Shown one piece after another: positions 23,975 to 33,760 of a stretch of 64,000 nucleotides of DNA (position 1 is the stretch's first letter; every line of letters begins with the position of its first letter). The stretch is from Pseudomonas cremoris (GTDB lineage Bacteria; Pseudomonadota; Gammaproteobacteria; Pseudomonadales; Pseudomonadaceae), in assembly GCF_014230465.1 (NCBI RefSeq), contig NZ_JAAXCY010000004.1, forward strand, positions 496,001-560,000, read 5' to 3'. Below the pieces are notes generated by a model. It saw only the letters and a program-made list of their open reading frames with translations. It was not told where the DNA came from and ran no database searches. A program made the position numbers and the translations under genes.

Positions 23975-24847
23975 ATGAAACGCCTTCCTCCATTGCCTGC
24001 GTTGCACACCTTCTGGGTCACTGCCCAGTGTTGCAACTTCACCCGCGCCGCCGAGCAATTACACATCACCCAAGGCGCGGTGAGCCGGCAGATTGCCGGG
24101 CTGGAAAGCCACCTGGGGTACGCGCTGTTCCAGCGTCAGGCACGGGGCTTGAGCCTGACCGAAGAAGGCCGCGAATGGTCGCTGCGCACGCAACAGGTAT
24201 TCGGCCTGATCGGTGATGCGGTGGAACAGATCGGCAGTCGCCGCCAGACCCTGCAGCTCAAGGCGTCCACCTGTGTCATGCGCTGGCTGCTGCCACGCTT
24301 GATGCAATGGCAAAAGGAGCGCCCGGACGTGCCGGTGGAACTCACCACCACCGTGGCCTACACCGTGGATTTTCGTCGTGAGCAATTCGACGCGGCAGTC
24401 ATCTATGCGCCCATCGCTGAACAATCGGCCGAAGCGCGGCATTTGTTTGATGAACAACTCACACCGGTTTGTGCTCCGGCGTTGCTCGATGGTTTAGCCA
24501 GCCCGGCGGACTTGCAGCAACAAGTGCTGCTGCACCCCACGCGGGATGAGCGGGACTGGGCGTTGTGGCTTGCGGCGGCGAATACGCGGCTGGGCAATTT
24601 GGCCCAGGGACATCATTTCGAAACGCTGGACTTGGCCATGACGGTGGCGTCCCAGGGTTCGGGCGTGGCGATTGGCGACAGCGCGTTGATTGGCGAGGAT
24701 TTGAAAGCGGGGCGGCTGGTGATGCCGTTTGAACTGCGGGTGCCGACGGGAATGGGGTATTACCTGGTGTATCCGCCGGGGACAGCGCCGTCGGCAGAGC
24801 TTGAAGCCTTGATGGATTGGTTGGTCAGCCAAGCACAAACCTCCTGA
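23975..24847 (+). CDS. LysR-family transcriptional regulator (GcvA-like)
   Basis: 290 residues. The GcvA-type opening MKRLPPLPALHTFWVTAQCC and HTH motif ITQGAVSRQIAGLESHLGYALF are clear, and the effector domain contains the GcvA-like VDFRREQFDAAVIY. Divergent from the decarboxylase/aldehyde dehydrogenase operon with 110 bases between, so it is the likely regulator of those genes. Ends just before a REPIN. Confidence 0.9.
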   Translation: MKRLPPLPALHTFWVTAQCCNFTRAAEQLHITQGAVSRQIAGLESHLGYALFQRQARGLSLTEEGREWSLRTQQVFGLIGDAVEQIGSRRQTLQLKASTCVMRWLLPRLMQWQKERPDVPVELTTTVAYTVDFRREQFDAAVIYAPIAEQSAEARHLFDEQLTPVCAPALLDGLASPADLQQQVLLHPTRDERDWALWLAAANTRLGNLAQGHHFETLDLAMTVASQGSGVAIGDSALIGEDLKAGRLVMPFELRVPTGMGYYLVYPPGTAPSAELEALMDWLVSQAQTS

Positions 24848-24862
24848 CCCCAAAGATCCAAA

Positions 24863-24951
24863 TGTGGGAGCGGGCTTGCTCGCGAATGCGGTGGATCAGT
24901 CAGTAAATCTTTATCTGACACACCGCTTTCGCGAGCAAGCCCGCTCCCACA
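24863..24951. repeat. REPIN of the GTGGGAGCGGG family
   Basis: 89 bases, inverted 24-base arms of the TGTGGGAGCGGGCTTGC type, between the convergent LysR and NAD(P)-binding protein genes. Probably supplies a bidirectional 3' end. Confidence 0.93.
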
Positions 24952-24968
24952 GTTTTTACCGAGTCGTG

Positions 24969-25583
24969 TCAGTAGCCCACGGTGAAGCGCTGGCGCGAGT
25001 GCTTTGGCGATTCGACTTCGTCGATCAGCGCAATGGCGTAATCGGCAAAACTGATCCAGCTGCGACCTTCACTGCTCACCAGCAAATCATCCTGGCCCAC
25101 ACGGAATTTACCGGTGCGCTCGGTCTCCACAAATTCCGCCGACGGCGACAGGAACGTCCAGTCCAGCTCCTTTTCCTGGCGCAGTGCGTCGAGAAACTCC
25201 GCACCCGCAGTGGCTTCAGCTTTGTATTCGGCAGGGAAGCCGGGGCTATCGATCACGCGACTGCCATCTGGCAGCAACAGCGAGCCGGCACCGCCCACCA
25301 CCAGCAAGCGTTTCACACCGGCCTTTTTCACCGGGCCGATCACGGCGCTGGCGGGCAGGGTGGCGAAATGCGCGGCGCTGATCACCACATCGCTGCCGCT
25401 GACGGCGTGTTGCAGGGCCTCGGCATCCAGCGCGTCGGCTTGTTTGACCGTGACGCCAGGGCGTGCGGCGATCTTGTCGGTATTGCGTGCAATAGCCACC
25501 ACGCTATGCCCACGACGCAGCGCTTCTTCCAGCAGTTGGCTACCGGCACGGCCGGTGGCACCAATGATTGCAATCTTGCTCAT
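24969..25583 (-). CDS. NAD(P)-binding oxidoreductase, atypical SDR (YwnB-like)
   Basis: 204 residues. The dinucleotide site is GATGRAG at residues 8-14, with Arg33 after the second strand indicating NADP. The YwnB/NmrA-like features follow: a DVVISAAHFA strand and WTFLSPSAEF. The active-site YxxxK is not apparent, as is usual in this group, whose members act as reductases or redox sensors. It is the downstream neighbour of an MBL-fold protein gene, with 33 bases between the two. Confidence 0.82.
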   Translation of the reverse strand: MSKIAIIGATGRAGSQLLEEALRRGHSVVAIARNTDKIAARPGVTVKQADALDAEALQHAVSGSDVVISAAHFATLPASAVIGPVKKAGVKRLLVVGGAGSLLLPDGSRVIDSPGFPAEYKAEATAGAEFLDALRQEKELDWTFLSPSAEFVETERTGKFRVGQDDLLVSSEGRSWISFADYAIALIDEVESPKHSRQRFTVGY

Positions 25584-25616
25584 GACGTTCTCCAGTTAGT
25601 CAGGGTTTAAAACCAT

Positions 25617-26483
25617 TCACCACTTCATTTCGCCCTTGGCGACTTTTGCGCTCAGTTCCAGCGAACTTTCGTCGGCGAGGGTGGGGTAACGCTTTTTCAT
25701 GGCCGCGATCAGGGCGGCGGAGTCCTTGGCCTTGGCAGTCTCGATATCAAAGGCTTTGATGTAGTCGGCAGTGAACGCCACGGAGGCCAAGGTTGGCGTG
25801 CCCAGGTAATGACCTGGAACGACTGTGCGCGGTTTCAATTGCTGGATGCGCTGCAGTGTAGCCAGCCAATCCTTATGGGATTGGGCGCTTTGGGTGTCGG
25901 CCATCCACAGGTGGATGTTTTGCGAGACGACCACGCCACCGACCACGGCCTTGATCGACGGGATCCACACAAACGTGCGATCCGGCTGCGGGCCGTCCAG
26001 GCCGATCACGTCCAACTGCTGGCCTTCCAGAGTCAGGCTGTGACCTTCGAGCACGTCGGGCACGATGGTTTTGGCGGGCTTGTCGGCGCCCATTTTCGGG
26101 CCCCAGAACTCCAGTTTGCCGGCCACGGTTGCTTTGATGTGATCGACCACCGGTTGCGGTGCCAGCACCTTTGCATCGGGGAAGGCGGCGGTCAGGGTGT
26201 CGAGGCCGAAGTAGTAGTCCGGGTCGCCGTGGCTGATGTAGATGGTGGTGAGGTGCTTGCCGCTGGTGCGGATCTTCTGGACCAGTTGCTCGGCTTGACC
26301 CTTGCCGAATTGTGCATCCACCAGGATCGCGTCCTTGGCGCCGCTGACCAGCACCGAGCTGACCGGGAAAATCGCGGCATCGCCTGGGTTGTAGACGTCC
26401 AGTTTCAGGTCGGCCGCTGCCGCATGGGCGGCGAAGGCCAGGGCGGCGGTCGCCAGGGTCAAGCGCTTGAAAGTCGAAAACAT
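25617..26483 (-). CDS. Exported metallo-beta-lactamase-fold protein with altered metal motif
   Basis: 288 residues from the ATG at 26483; the frame is open upstream but that part covers the divergent promoter. A signal peptide ends near residue 23 (AHAAAAD). The MBL fold is recognisable (AILVDAQFG, then YISHGDPDYYFG and VVPGHYLG), yet the usual HxHxDH metal motif reads H85-G-D87-P-D89-Y90. His225 in PGHY is retained. Activity may therefore be changed or use a different metal set. Probably periplasmic. Divergent from a LysR gene (26589). Confidence 0.8.
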   Translation of the reverse strand: MFSTFKRLTLATAALAFAAHAAAADLKLDVYNPGDAAIFPVSSVLVSGAKDAILVDAQFGKGQAEQLVQKIRTSGKHLTTIYISHGDPDYYFGLDTLTAAFPDAKVLAPQPVVDHIKATVAGKLEFWGPKMGADKPAKTIVPDVLEGHSLTLEGQQLDVIGLDGPQPDRTFVWIPSIKAVVGGVVVSQNIHLWMADTQSAQSHKDWLATLQRIQQLKPRTVVPGHYLGTPTLASVAFTADYIKAFDIETAKAKDSAALIAAMKKRYPTLADESSLELSAKVAKGEMKW

Positions 26484-26588
26484 GGGGCAGCTCCTGCCAT
26501 CGCTAAGGGATGTACAGAGCTTAGTTGCACCAAACGCAACTAAAAATGCGATGCTGGGACATAGTTTGTTTCTAAAATCGGGCAAATC

Positions 26589-27494
26589 ATGGACCGTCTT
26601 CAAGCAATGCGTGTGTTTGTTACCGTGGTAGACCTGGGCAGCCAGTCTGCCGCTGCCGACCATTTGGACCTGTCGCGCCCGGTGGTGTCGCGCTATCTGG
26701 CCGAGCTGGAAGACTGGGTCGGTGCACGTTTGCTGCACCGCACCACACGCAAGCTCAGCCTCACCGCCGCCGGTGGCGAAACCCTGCCGCGCTGCCGGCA
26801 GATGCTAGAGCTGTGCTGCGACATGCAGGCCGCCGTCAGCGAGCCGGATGACGCACCGCGTGGCCTGTTGCGCCTGAGTGTCAGCACCTCGTTCGGCCAG
26901 GCGCAATTGGCCGAGGCCATCGCCGAATACGTCAAGCGCTACCCGCTGGTGACGGTTGACCTGCAAATGCTCGATCGCACGGTGAACCTGGTGGATGAGC
27001 GCATCGACCTGGCCATCCGCACCAGCAGCGACCTGGACCCTAACCTTATTGCCCGGCGCCTGACCGTCTGTCGCTCCGTGGTGTGTGCTACCCCGGCCTA
27101 CCTGCTGGAGCATGCGGCGCCCCAGACAGTCGACGACTTGGCTCGGCACAACTGCCTGACCCACTCCTACTTTGGCAAGAGCTTGTGGCATTTCGAAGAA
27201 CACGGTGAACACGTGTCGGTGCCCGTGCACGGCAACATCACGGCCAACGAGGCCAGTACCTTATTGCGCGTGACCCTGGCCGGGGCGGGGGTGTCGATGC
27301 TGCCCAGCTACCAGGCCGGCGATTACATCCGCCGTGGCGAACTGGTGCGCCTGTTGCCTCACGCAGAGCCTCGGCAGATGAACATCTACGCGGTGTATGC
27401 CTCGCGCAAGCACATGCCGTCGGCACTGCGCAGCCTGCTGGATTTTTTGGTGCTGCGGTTTCCGGAGGAGCCTGTGTGGGACGTCGGTCTTTGA
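26589..27494 (+). CDS. LysR-family transcriptional regulator (CrgA/PecT-like)
   Basis: 301 residues. It opens MDRLQAMRVFVTVVDLGSQS with LSRPVVSRYLAELEDWVGAR as recognition helix, the subtype with RTTRKLSLT following. Divergent from the MBL-fold/NAD(P) oxidoreductase genes with 106 bases between, so it probably controls them. Confidence 0.9.
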   Translation: MDRLQAMRVFVTVVDLGSQSAAADHLDLSRPVVSRYLAELEDWVGARLLHRTTRKLSLTAAGGETLPRCRQMLELCCDMQAAVSEPDDAPRGLLRLSVSTSFGQAQLAEAIAEYVKRYPLVTVDLQMLDRTVNLVDERIDLAIRTSSDLDPNLIARRLTVCRSVVCATPAYLLEHAAPQTVDDLARHNCLTHSYFGKSLWHFEEHGEHVSVPVHGNITANEASTLLRVTLAGAGVSMLPSYQAGDYIRRGELVRLLPHAEPRQMNIYAVYASRKHMPSALRSLLDFLVLRFPEEPVWDVGL

Positions 27495-27556
27495 GCCGAC
27501 ATAAAGCGGTTGAATGTCGTCCGATAATGGCAACTCGCCGGGTCTGACCTATGCTT

Positions 27557-27572
27557 TAAACAGCACTGTTTA
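27557..27572. promoter_or_regulatory. Palindrome TAAACAG-CA-CTGTTTA upstream of a small gene
   Basis: Perfect 7-base arms, 22 bases upstream of the small membrane-anchored protein gene at 27595. AT-rich and symmetrical, it resembles a repressor or TetR-type operator and could also be part of the promoter. Binding partner unknown. Confidence 0.45.
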
Positions 27573-27594
27573 GATCCGTGCTGAGGTCTGTGCC

Positions 27595-27774
27595 ATGACT
27601 CTAAAAATTAGAAAGTACCTGAAGATTTTCATCCTGAGCGCCTTGGCGACTGCGCTTTACGGCACTGCCGCCTACCGTGTCGAACAGACGCGTCTGCAGC
27701 CGACGGCGTTCGCGATCAGCTGCCATCAGGACCAATGCGTTCCCCGTACCGGCAGCTTCAGCGCACTCAGGTAG
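27595..27774 (+). CDS. Small membrane-anchored or exported protein (59 aa)
   Basis: 59 codons beginning MTLKIRKYLKIFILSALATA. A basic start and a hydrophobic segment at about 10-24 indicate a signal anchor or signal peptide; the remainder contains two Cys (43 and 48) spaced by four residues. Function unknown. The ribosome-binding site (GAGGT, about ten bases upstream) is moderate. Its 3' end overlaps the convergent AraC gene by 8 bases. Confidence 0.55.
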   Translation: MTLKIRKYLKIFILSALATALYGTAAYRVEQTRLQPTAFAISCHQDQCVPRTGSFSALR

Positions 27775-28645
27775 CCGACTGTTCGGCCTTGAGTTGCTCA
27801 CGAAACGCCTTGGGCGAGAACCCGACCCGTCGACGAAACAGACGGGAGAAGTTGGTCGGGTCGGAAAAACCCAATACCTCTGACATCTCATTGATGGTCA
27901 TGCCTGTGTAGGTCAGCAGGCGCTTGGCTTCCAGCAACTGGCGGTCATGCATGATCTGCAAGGCAGGCTGCCCGCCCAGTTCCCGACATGTCCCGTTCAG
28001 GTGTGAGACCGAGATACCCAGCTTATGGGCCAAATCCTCAATCTTCGGGTGTTCGCGGTAGTGCTGTTCCACAAGCTGGGTGAAACGTCGGAAATACTCG
28101 CGGCCTCGGGGGGCGCGTGGATGGCGACGCTGGATGGCCTGGCGGCTGATCCACACCAACAGCACGCTGACCAGCGCGTGCATCATCATGTCTCGTGCCG
28201 GTTGCTCATCGGCGTATTCGGCCTGCAAGCGGGCGAACTGGCTGTTGAGGTAGTCACTGTCTTTGCCCGCCGGGTAACTGCCGAGTGCCTGCAAGCCGTC
28301 CACGGTCGAACCCAGCTGCGCCTGCAAGTGGTTGACCAGCGGTGCCGACAAGGTCACCACATAACCCTCAACGTCTTCGGAAAACCGGAAACCATGCACG
28401 CATAGCGGCGGCAATACCTGCAGCGTCGCCTCGTGCAGTGTGGTGCGCTGACCTTCGATTTCCAACTGTGCCTGGCCTTTGTACACGAACAGCAACTGGC
28501 ACAGATCCGCGTGCCGGTGGGGTTGGATTTCCCACTGGTATTCCCGACTCCGTCGGGAAATGGTTTCACAGTGCAACAAATCGGGGGTGGGCCATTGCTG
28601 GTTTTCCCCGTAAAGCTTGAAGACCGGAATCGCGGTTTTGGTCAT
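27767..28645 (-). CDS. pobR: AraC-family activator of 4-hydroxybenzoate catabolism (PobR/PobC-like)
   Basis: 292 residues from the ATG at 28645. N-terminal cupin-like sensor at about 15-130 (HRHADLCQLLFVYKGQAQ, a His-rich strand pair) and C-terminal AraC double helix-turn-helix at about 195-290 (LAHKLGISVSHLNGTC, then INEMSEVLGFSDPTNFSRLF). It is divergent from pobA with 179 bases between, the usual arrangement of this regulator, which activates pobA in response to 4-hydroxybenzoate. The pseudomonad regulator is of AraC type, unlike the IclR-type PobR of Acinetobacter. Confidence 0.88.
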   Translation of the reverse strand: MTKTAIPVFKLYGENQQWPTPDLLHCETISRRSREYQWEIQPHRHADLCQLLFVYKGQAQLEIEGQRTTLHEATLQVLPPLCVHGFRFSEDVEGYVVTLSAPLVNHLQAQLGSTVDGLQALGSYPAGKDSDYLNSQFARLQAEYADEQPARDMMMHALVSVLLVWISRQAIQRRHPRAPRGREYFRRFTQLVEQHYREHPKIEDLAHKLGISVSHLNGTCRELGGQPALQIMHDRQLLEAKRLLTYTGMTINEMSEVLGFSDPTNFSRLFRRRVGFSPKAFREQLKAEQSAT

Positions 28646-28749
28646 GGTTTCAATCCGATACTCAGAGAGTGGTGCGGTAATCGCCCCAATTGGCAAAAAG
28701 CGCAGGCTTTGTCTCAGTTTTCACCTTCTTATGCCGGCCACTCAAGTGA

Positions 28750-30018
<1,269 letters not shown>

Positions 30019-30084
30019 CCTGCTATCGTATCGAGCATTCCCGCGGGCCATCTGTACCTGCGGGCCCCGCTCGAAGGTTTTATC

Positions 30085-31617
30085 GTGAATCAGCCCGAAC
30101 ATCATCTGCCCAAGTCTCCCGCTCCACCGGTCCCTGCTGTGCGCAGCATCCTCGCTGCGCTGATGCTGGCCATCTTCCTCGGCGCCCTGGACCAGACCAT
30201 CGTCGCGGTGTCCATGCCGGCCATTTCCGCCCAGTTCCATGACGTCAACCTGCTGGCCTGGGTGATCTCTGGCTACATGGTGGCGATGACCGTGGCGGTG
30301 CCGATCTACGGCAAGCTCGGTGACCTGTACGGGCGTCGGCCCATGATGCTGATCGGCATGGGGCTGTTCACCGTGGCGTCGTTGTTCTGCGGTATGGCGC
30401 AAAGCATGGAGCAACTGGTGCTGGCGCGGGTGCTCCAGGGCGTTGGTGCGGGCGGGATGATCTCGGTCAGCCAGGCGATCATCGGCGACATCATCCCACC
30501 TCGTGAACGCGGGCGTTACCAGGGTTATTTCAGCGGCATGTACGCACTGGCCAGTGTGGCCGGGCCGGTGCTCGGCGGTTATATGACCGAGTACCTGTCG
30601 TGGCGCTGGGTGTTCCTGATCAACTTGCCCCTGGGCGCTGGCGCCTGGTACGTGGCCCACCGCACGCTGGTGGGGCTGCCGGTGCCGCAGCGCAAGCCGG
30701 TGATCGATTACCTCGGCACGGTGTTGATGATTATCGGCCTGACTGCCTTGCTGTTGGGCATCACTGAAATTGGCCAGGGGCATCATTGGCGTGATGATCA
30801 AGTGCTGGGCCTTCTGGCCTGTGGGCTGGTGGCATTGGCGCTGTTTGTCTGGCACGAACGCCGCGCACGTGAGCCTTTGTTGCCGATGCATCTGTTTGCC
30901 AACCGCAGTGCGGTGCTGTGCTGGTGCACGGTGTTTTTCACCAGTTTCCAGGCGATTTCCCTGACGGTACTGATGCCTCTGCGGTATCAGACAGTTACCG
31001 GCGGCGGTGCTGACAGTGCCGCCTTGCACCTGCTGCCCTTGGCCATTGGGTTGCCGATTGGGGCGTATTCGGCTGGGCGCATGACGTCGGTGACAGGACG
31101 CTATAAACCGATGATCCTCAGCGGTGCCCTGTTGAGCCCGCTGGCGATCCTGGGCATGGCGTTCAGTGCACCCCAGGCGGTGCTGCTGACCGGCGTGTTC
31201 ATGCTGCTCTGCGGGATCGCCGCAGGTCTGCAATTTCCTACGTCACTGGTGGGCTCGCAAAACTCGGTGGAACAACGCGACATCGGCGTGGCCACCAGCA
31301 CCACCAATCTGTTTCGCTCCCTCGGTGGGGCGGTGGGCGTCGCGTGCATGTCGGCGTTGCTGTTGGCGCTGTTGCAGGATTCGAGTTTCTCGCACCTGGC
31401 CAGCGGCGCACTGGTAGGCGAGGGCGGTTCCGGCAATGTGCTGCTCGATGGCCTCAACGCTGCGCCTGGCCCGGCGAAGGATGCGCTGCGGGGGGAGTTG
31501 GCGGTGACGTTCCGGCATTTGTTGATGGTGAGTGCGGCGGTGTCGCTGCTGGGGTTGGCGGCGGCCATTGCGATGCCGAACCGGGTGTTGCGTGGGCGCG
31601 AAGATAAGGCACGCTGA
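30085..31617 (+). CDS. MFS drug-efflux transporter, DHA2 (EmrB/QacA) family, 14 helices
   Basis: 510 residues starting at GTG. Helix 1 has LGALDQTIVAVSMPAI with the family Asp; loop 2-3 reads GKLGDLYGRRP; motif C appears as GPVLGGYMTEY. Fourteen hydrophobic segments are consistent with DHA2. Follows pobA by 66 bases on the same strand, so it may be cotranscribed and export an aromatic acid or a toxic by-product; equally it may be an unrelated multidrug pump. No periplasmic adaptor (EmrA) gene is next to it. Ends before a REPIN. Confidence 0.88.
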   Translation: MNQPEHHLPKSPAPPVPAVRSILAALMLAIFLGALDQTIVAVSMPAISAQFHDVNLLAWVISGYMVAMTVAVPIYGKLGDLYGRRPMMLIGMGLFTVASLFCGMAQSMEQLVLARVLQGVGAGGMISVSQAIIGDIIPPRERGRYQGYFSGMYALASVAGPVLGGYMTEYLSWRWVFLINLPLGAGAWYVAHRTLVGLPVPQRKPVIDYLGTVLMIIGLTALLLGITEIGQGHHWRDDQVLGLLACGLVALALFVWHERRAREPLLPMHLFANRSAVLCWCTVFFTSFQAISLTVLMPLRYQTVTGGGADSAALHLLPLAIGLPIGAYSAGRMTSVTGRYKPMILSGALLSPLAILGMAFSAPQAVLLTGVFMLLCGIAAGLQFPTSLVGSQNSVEQRDIGVATSTTNLFRSLGGAVGVACMSALLLALLQDSSFSHLASGALVGEGGSGNVLLDGLNAAPGPAKDALRGELAVTFRHLLMVSAAVSLLGLAAAIAMPNRVLRGREDKAR

Positions 31618-31638
31618 CTGACACGCTAGAGATCCCAA

Positions 31639-31727
31639 TGTGGGAGCGGGCTTGCTCGCGAAAGCGCTGTGTCAACCACTGATGATTTGACTGAATCACC
31701 GCATTCGCGAGCAAGCCCGCTCCCACA
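31639..31727. repeat. REPIN of the GTGGGAGCGGG family
   Basis: 89 bases with inverted 24-base arms; lies between the convergent DHA2 transporter and cache-domain protein genes. Confidence 0.93.
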
Positions 31728-31750
31728 TTTTTACCCGTATTCCTTCAGTT

Positions 31751-32590
31751 TCAGGGGCTGTAGTAACCGACCGCAACCATGAAGTGCCCGGCCTTGCGCA
31801 CGTACGCATGCTTGTTCTCGACCTTGTCGGTCACCGGGTTCTTCCAGCGGTACTTGTACTCACCCTGGTCCTGCTCGGCCATCAGCTTGAGAATCGGCTC
31901 ACCCACCGGCTTGCCATCCGGGTCCTTGATCTTGCTGAAGTCGGTGTTGATCAACCGCAGGTTGGTGCCATGGGCCACGTAGCGCTGGGTGTCGAGATCT
32001 ACCACAAACACATACAGGTCATCCTGCAGGAAGCCCCCCTGCAATGAGTTGATCGCCTTGAGCGTGCCCGCCTCATCCTTGAGCAGCGCATCCGCCGCTT
32101 TATTGCGCAGCGCTCGCGCTTGTTCCGGGGTGGCCCGGGGCAGGTAGTAACCCACCGCGAGGATGCGTTCGCCGACGCGCTGATAAAACACGTGCTTGCG
32201 CTCGACCTTGCCGTCGTTCCAGTTTTGCCAGCGGTAGTCGGCTTGCTGGATGCCCTGGCCTTGCGGCACCTTGAGTGCGTCCTTGAACGACTGGCGCAGG
32301 TCCGGTCCCAGCACTTCGCTGACATCGCGACCGATCAACGCCGAGGAAGGCCCACCGCTGGCGAGCAGCACGCCCTGGGTATCGACCACGAACACGTAAC
32401 GATCATGGTCGACAAACTCGCCTTGGCGGCTGAACGCGGCGAACGCCTTGTCGCCATTGCTCTGGTAGTAGGCCAAGGCTTTTTCCAGCAAAGCCTTGGC
32501 CGCCGTGGCGTCCTCTTCCTGCGTACTGGCTGCGTGCACCTGGCTGAAACACAACAGCAGCAGCCAGGTGATTCGGAGCATTCCCTTCAT
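31751..32590 (-). CDS. Periplasmic protein with two tandem cache domains
   Basis: 279 residues from the ATG at 32590. Signal peptide to about residue 20 (SQVHA-AS). The mature part is a duplication of one single-cache (Cache_2-like) unit: about residues 27-149 and 159-277, with YVFVVD at 65-70 and 193-198 and VGYY at 146-149 and 274-277. Such domains bind small ligands such as organic acids and normally sit on chemoreceptors or kinases; here there is no transmembrane signalling part, so it is a free-standing sensor or binding protein. It is 50 bases downstream of the PheC-like gene, probably in one operon. Confidence 0.8.
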   Translation of the reverse strand: MKGMLRITWLLLLCFSQVHAASTQEEDATAAKALLEKALAYYQSNGDKAFAAFSRQGEFVDHDRYVFVVDTQGVLLASGGPSSALIGRDVSEVLGPDLRQSFKDALKVPQGQGIQQADYRWQNWNDGKVERKHVFYQRVGERILAVGYYLPRATPEQARALRNKAADALLKDEAGTLKAINSLQGGFLQDDLYVFVVDLDTQRYVAHGTNLRLINTDFSKIKDPDGKPVGEPILKLMAEQDQGEYKYRWKNPVTDKVENKHAYVRKAGHFMVAVGYYSP

Positions 32591-32640
32591 GGTCCGTCCC
32601 TCGTTCTTGTTGGTGTGCCAAGAGCGTAGACGGCTGTGGC

Positions 32641-33414
32641 TCAGGGCGCCGCCAACCATTGATTGACGATGCCGGTGTAAACACCGGTGGCCACGCTCAG
32701 GTGCAACCACTGGTCGACGTAGCTTTTCCACGCCACATCATCGCGAGGCAGCAGGAACGCTTTTTCGCTGTACTGCATCTGCTGCTCAGGGTTGACCGCG
32801 CACAGCCCAGGCTTGAGCTTCTGCTGGTAACGCGCTTCGCTGGCGTCGGTGATCATCACGTCGGCCTTGCCCGCCAGCAGTTCGTCAAAGATGGTCACGT
32901 TGTCATGCAGGCGGATTTGCGCCTGGCCCAAGTGGGCGCGGGCAAACACTTCGTTGGTACCGCCCGCCGGTTCGATCACGCGCACCTGGGGCTGGTTGAT
33001 CTGCTCCACGGTCTGATAGCGCTTCACATCGGCGCAGCGCACCAGTGGGATCTTGCCGTCGACGCCGAGGGACTGGCTGAAAAAGGCTTTTTTTTGGCGT
33101 TCCAGCGACACCGAAATACCGCCCACGGCGATGTCGCAGCGTTGGGCCAGGAAGTCCGGCATCAGGGTTTTCCACGTGGTAGGCACCCATTGGATCTTCG
33201 CGTTGAGGCTTTTGGCCAAGGACTCGGCCATGGCGATGTCGATCCCCTCATAACTGCCATCGGCCTTTAAACCGGAGTAAGGCTTGTAGTCGCCGGTGGT
33301 GCAGACGGTGAGGGTGCCGCGCTGCAACACCTCGTCGAGGCGCGAAGGGGCGGCGTCGGCCAGGGCATTGGTGGCCAGGCTTGCCAGTACACAGAGGGCT
33401 AAAGGCGCTTTCAT
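32641..33414 (-). CDS. Periplasmic cyclohexadienyl dehydratase (PheC-like) of the amino-acid-binding-protein fold
   Basis: 257 residues from the ATG at 33414, with a signal peptide ending near residue 19 (TNALAD). It matches P. aeruginosa PheC along its length: SRLDEVLQRGTLTVCTTGDY, GGISVSLERQKKAFFS, GGTNEVFARAHL, VMITDASEARYQ (the Glu in this motif corresponds to a key catalytic residue of PheC) and YVDQWLHL. PheC converts prephenate or arogenate to phenylpyruvate or phenylalanine in the periplasm. A plain amino-acid-binding protein is the alternative. Cotranscribed with the cache protein gene. Confidence 0.75.
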   Translation of the reverse strand: MKAPLALCVLASLATNALADAAPSRLDEVLQRGTLTVCTTGDYKPYSGLKADGSYEGIDIAMAESLAKSLNAKIQWVPTTWKTLMPDFLAQRCDIAVGGISVSLERQKKAFFSQSLGVDGKIPLVRCADVKRYQTVEQINQPQVRVIEPAGGTNEVFARAHLGQAQIRLHDNVTIFDELLAGKADVMITDASEARYQQKLKPGLCAVNPEQQMQYSEKAFLLPRDDVAWKSYVDQWLHLSVATGVYTGIVNQWLAAP

Positions 33415-33760
33415 GCGGTCGGGTCCTTGGGGGCATGGTCGAGGGCGGTCATTATTTCCAGCTGCGCAAGCGAGTGGCAAGGTATGTCGAATGTTTAGCC
33501 GTATTGCAACCAAACTCCGTCAACCCTGAATTTACCCACCTATCCAGGCGTGTGACGCTGGCAGGCATCTACCTCAGTGTGATCCCCGTATGGACGGCTC
33601 CCCCGACACTCATCCCGCGACACTGCCGTCCGCACTTGCGTTCTGGGCCTTGTTCCACTGCCGACACGCCCGCCCACCAGATACCTCTCTCCTACGTTGA
33701 TCCACCCCCTGGATGACGCGCATCTGCGCGCCTGCCCGACTCACACGTATGAGAATTCCC
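33415..33760. other. Divergent intergenic region, no gene seen
   Basis: 346 bases between the PheC-like gene (minus) and the glutamine-synthetase-fold gene (plus). Open frames here lack ribosome-binding sites or known motifs. It presumably holds both promoters; no clear operator palindrome was found. Confidence 0.5.
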
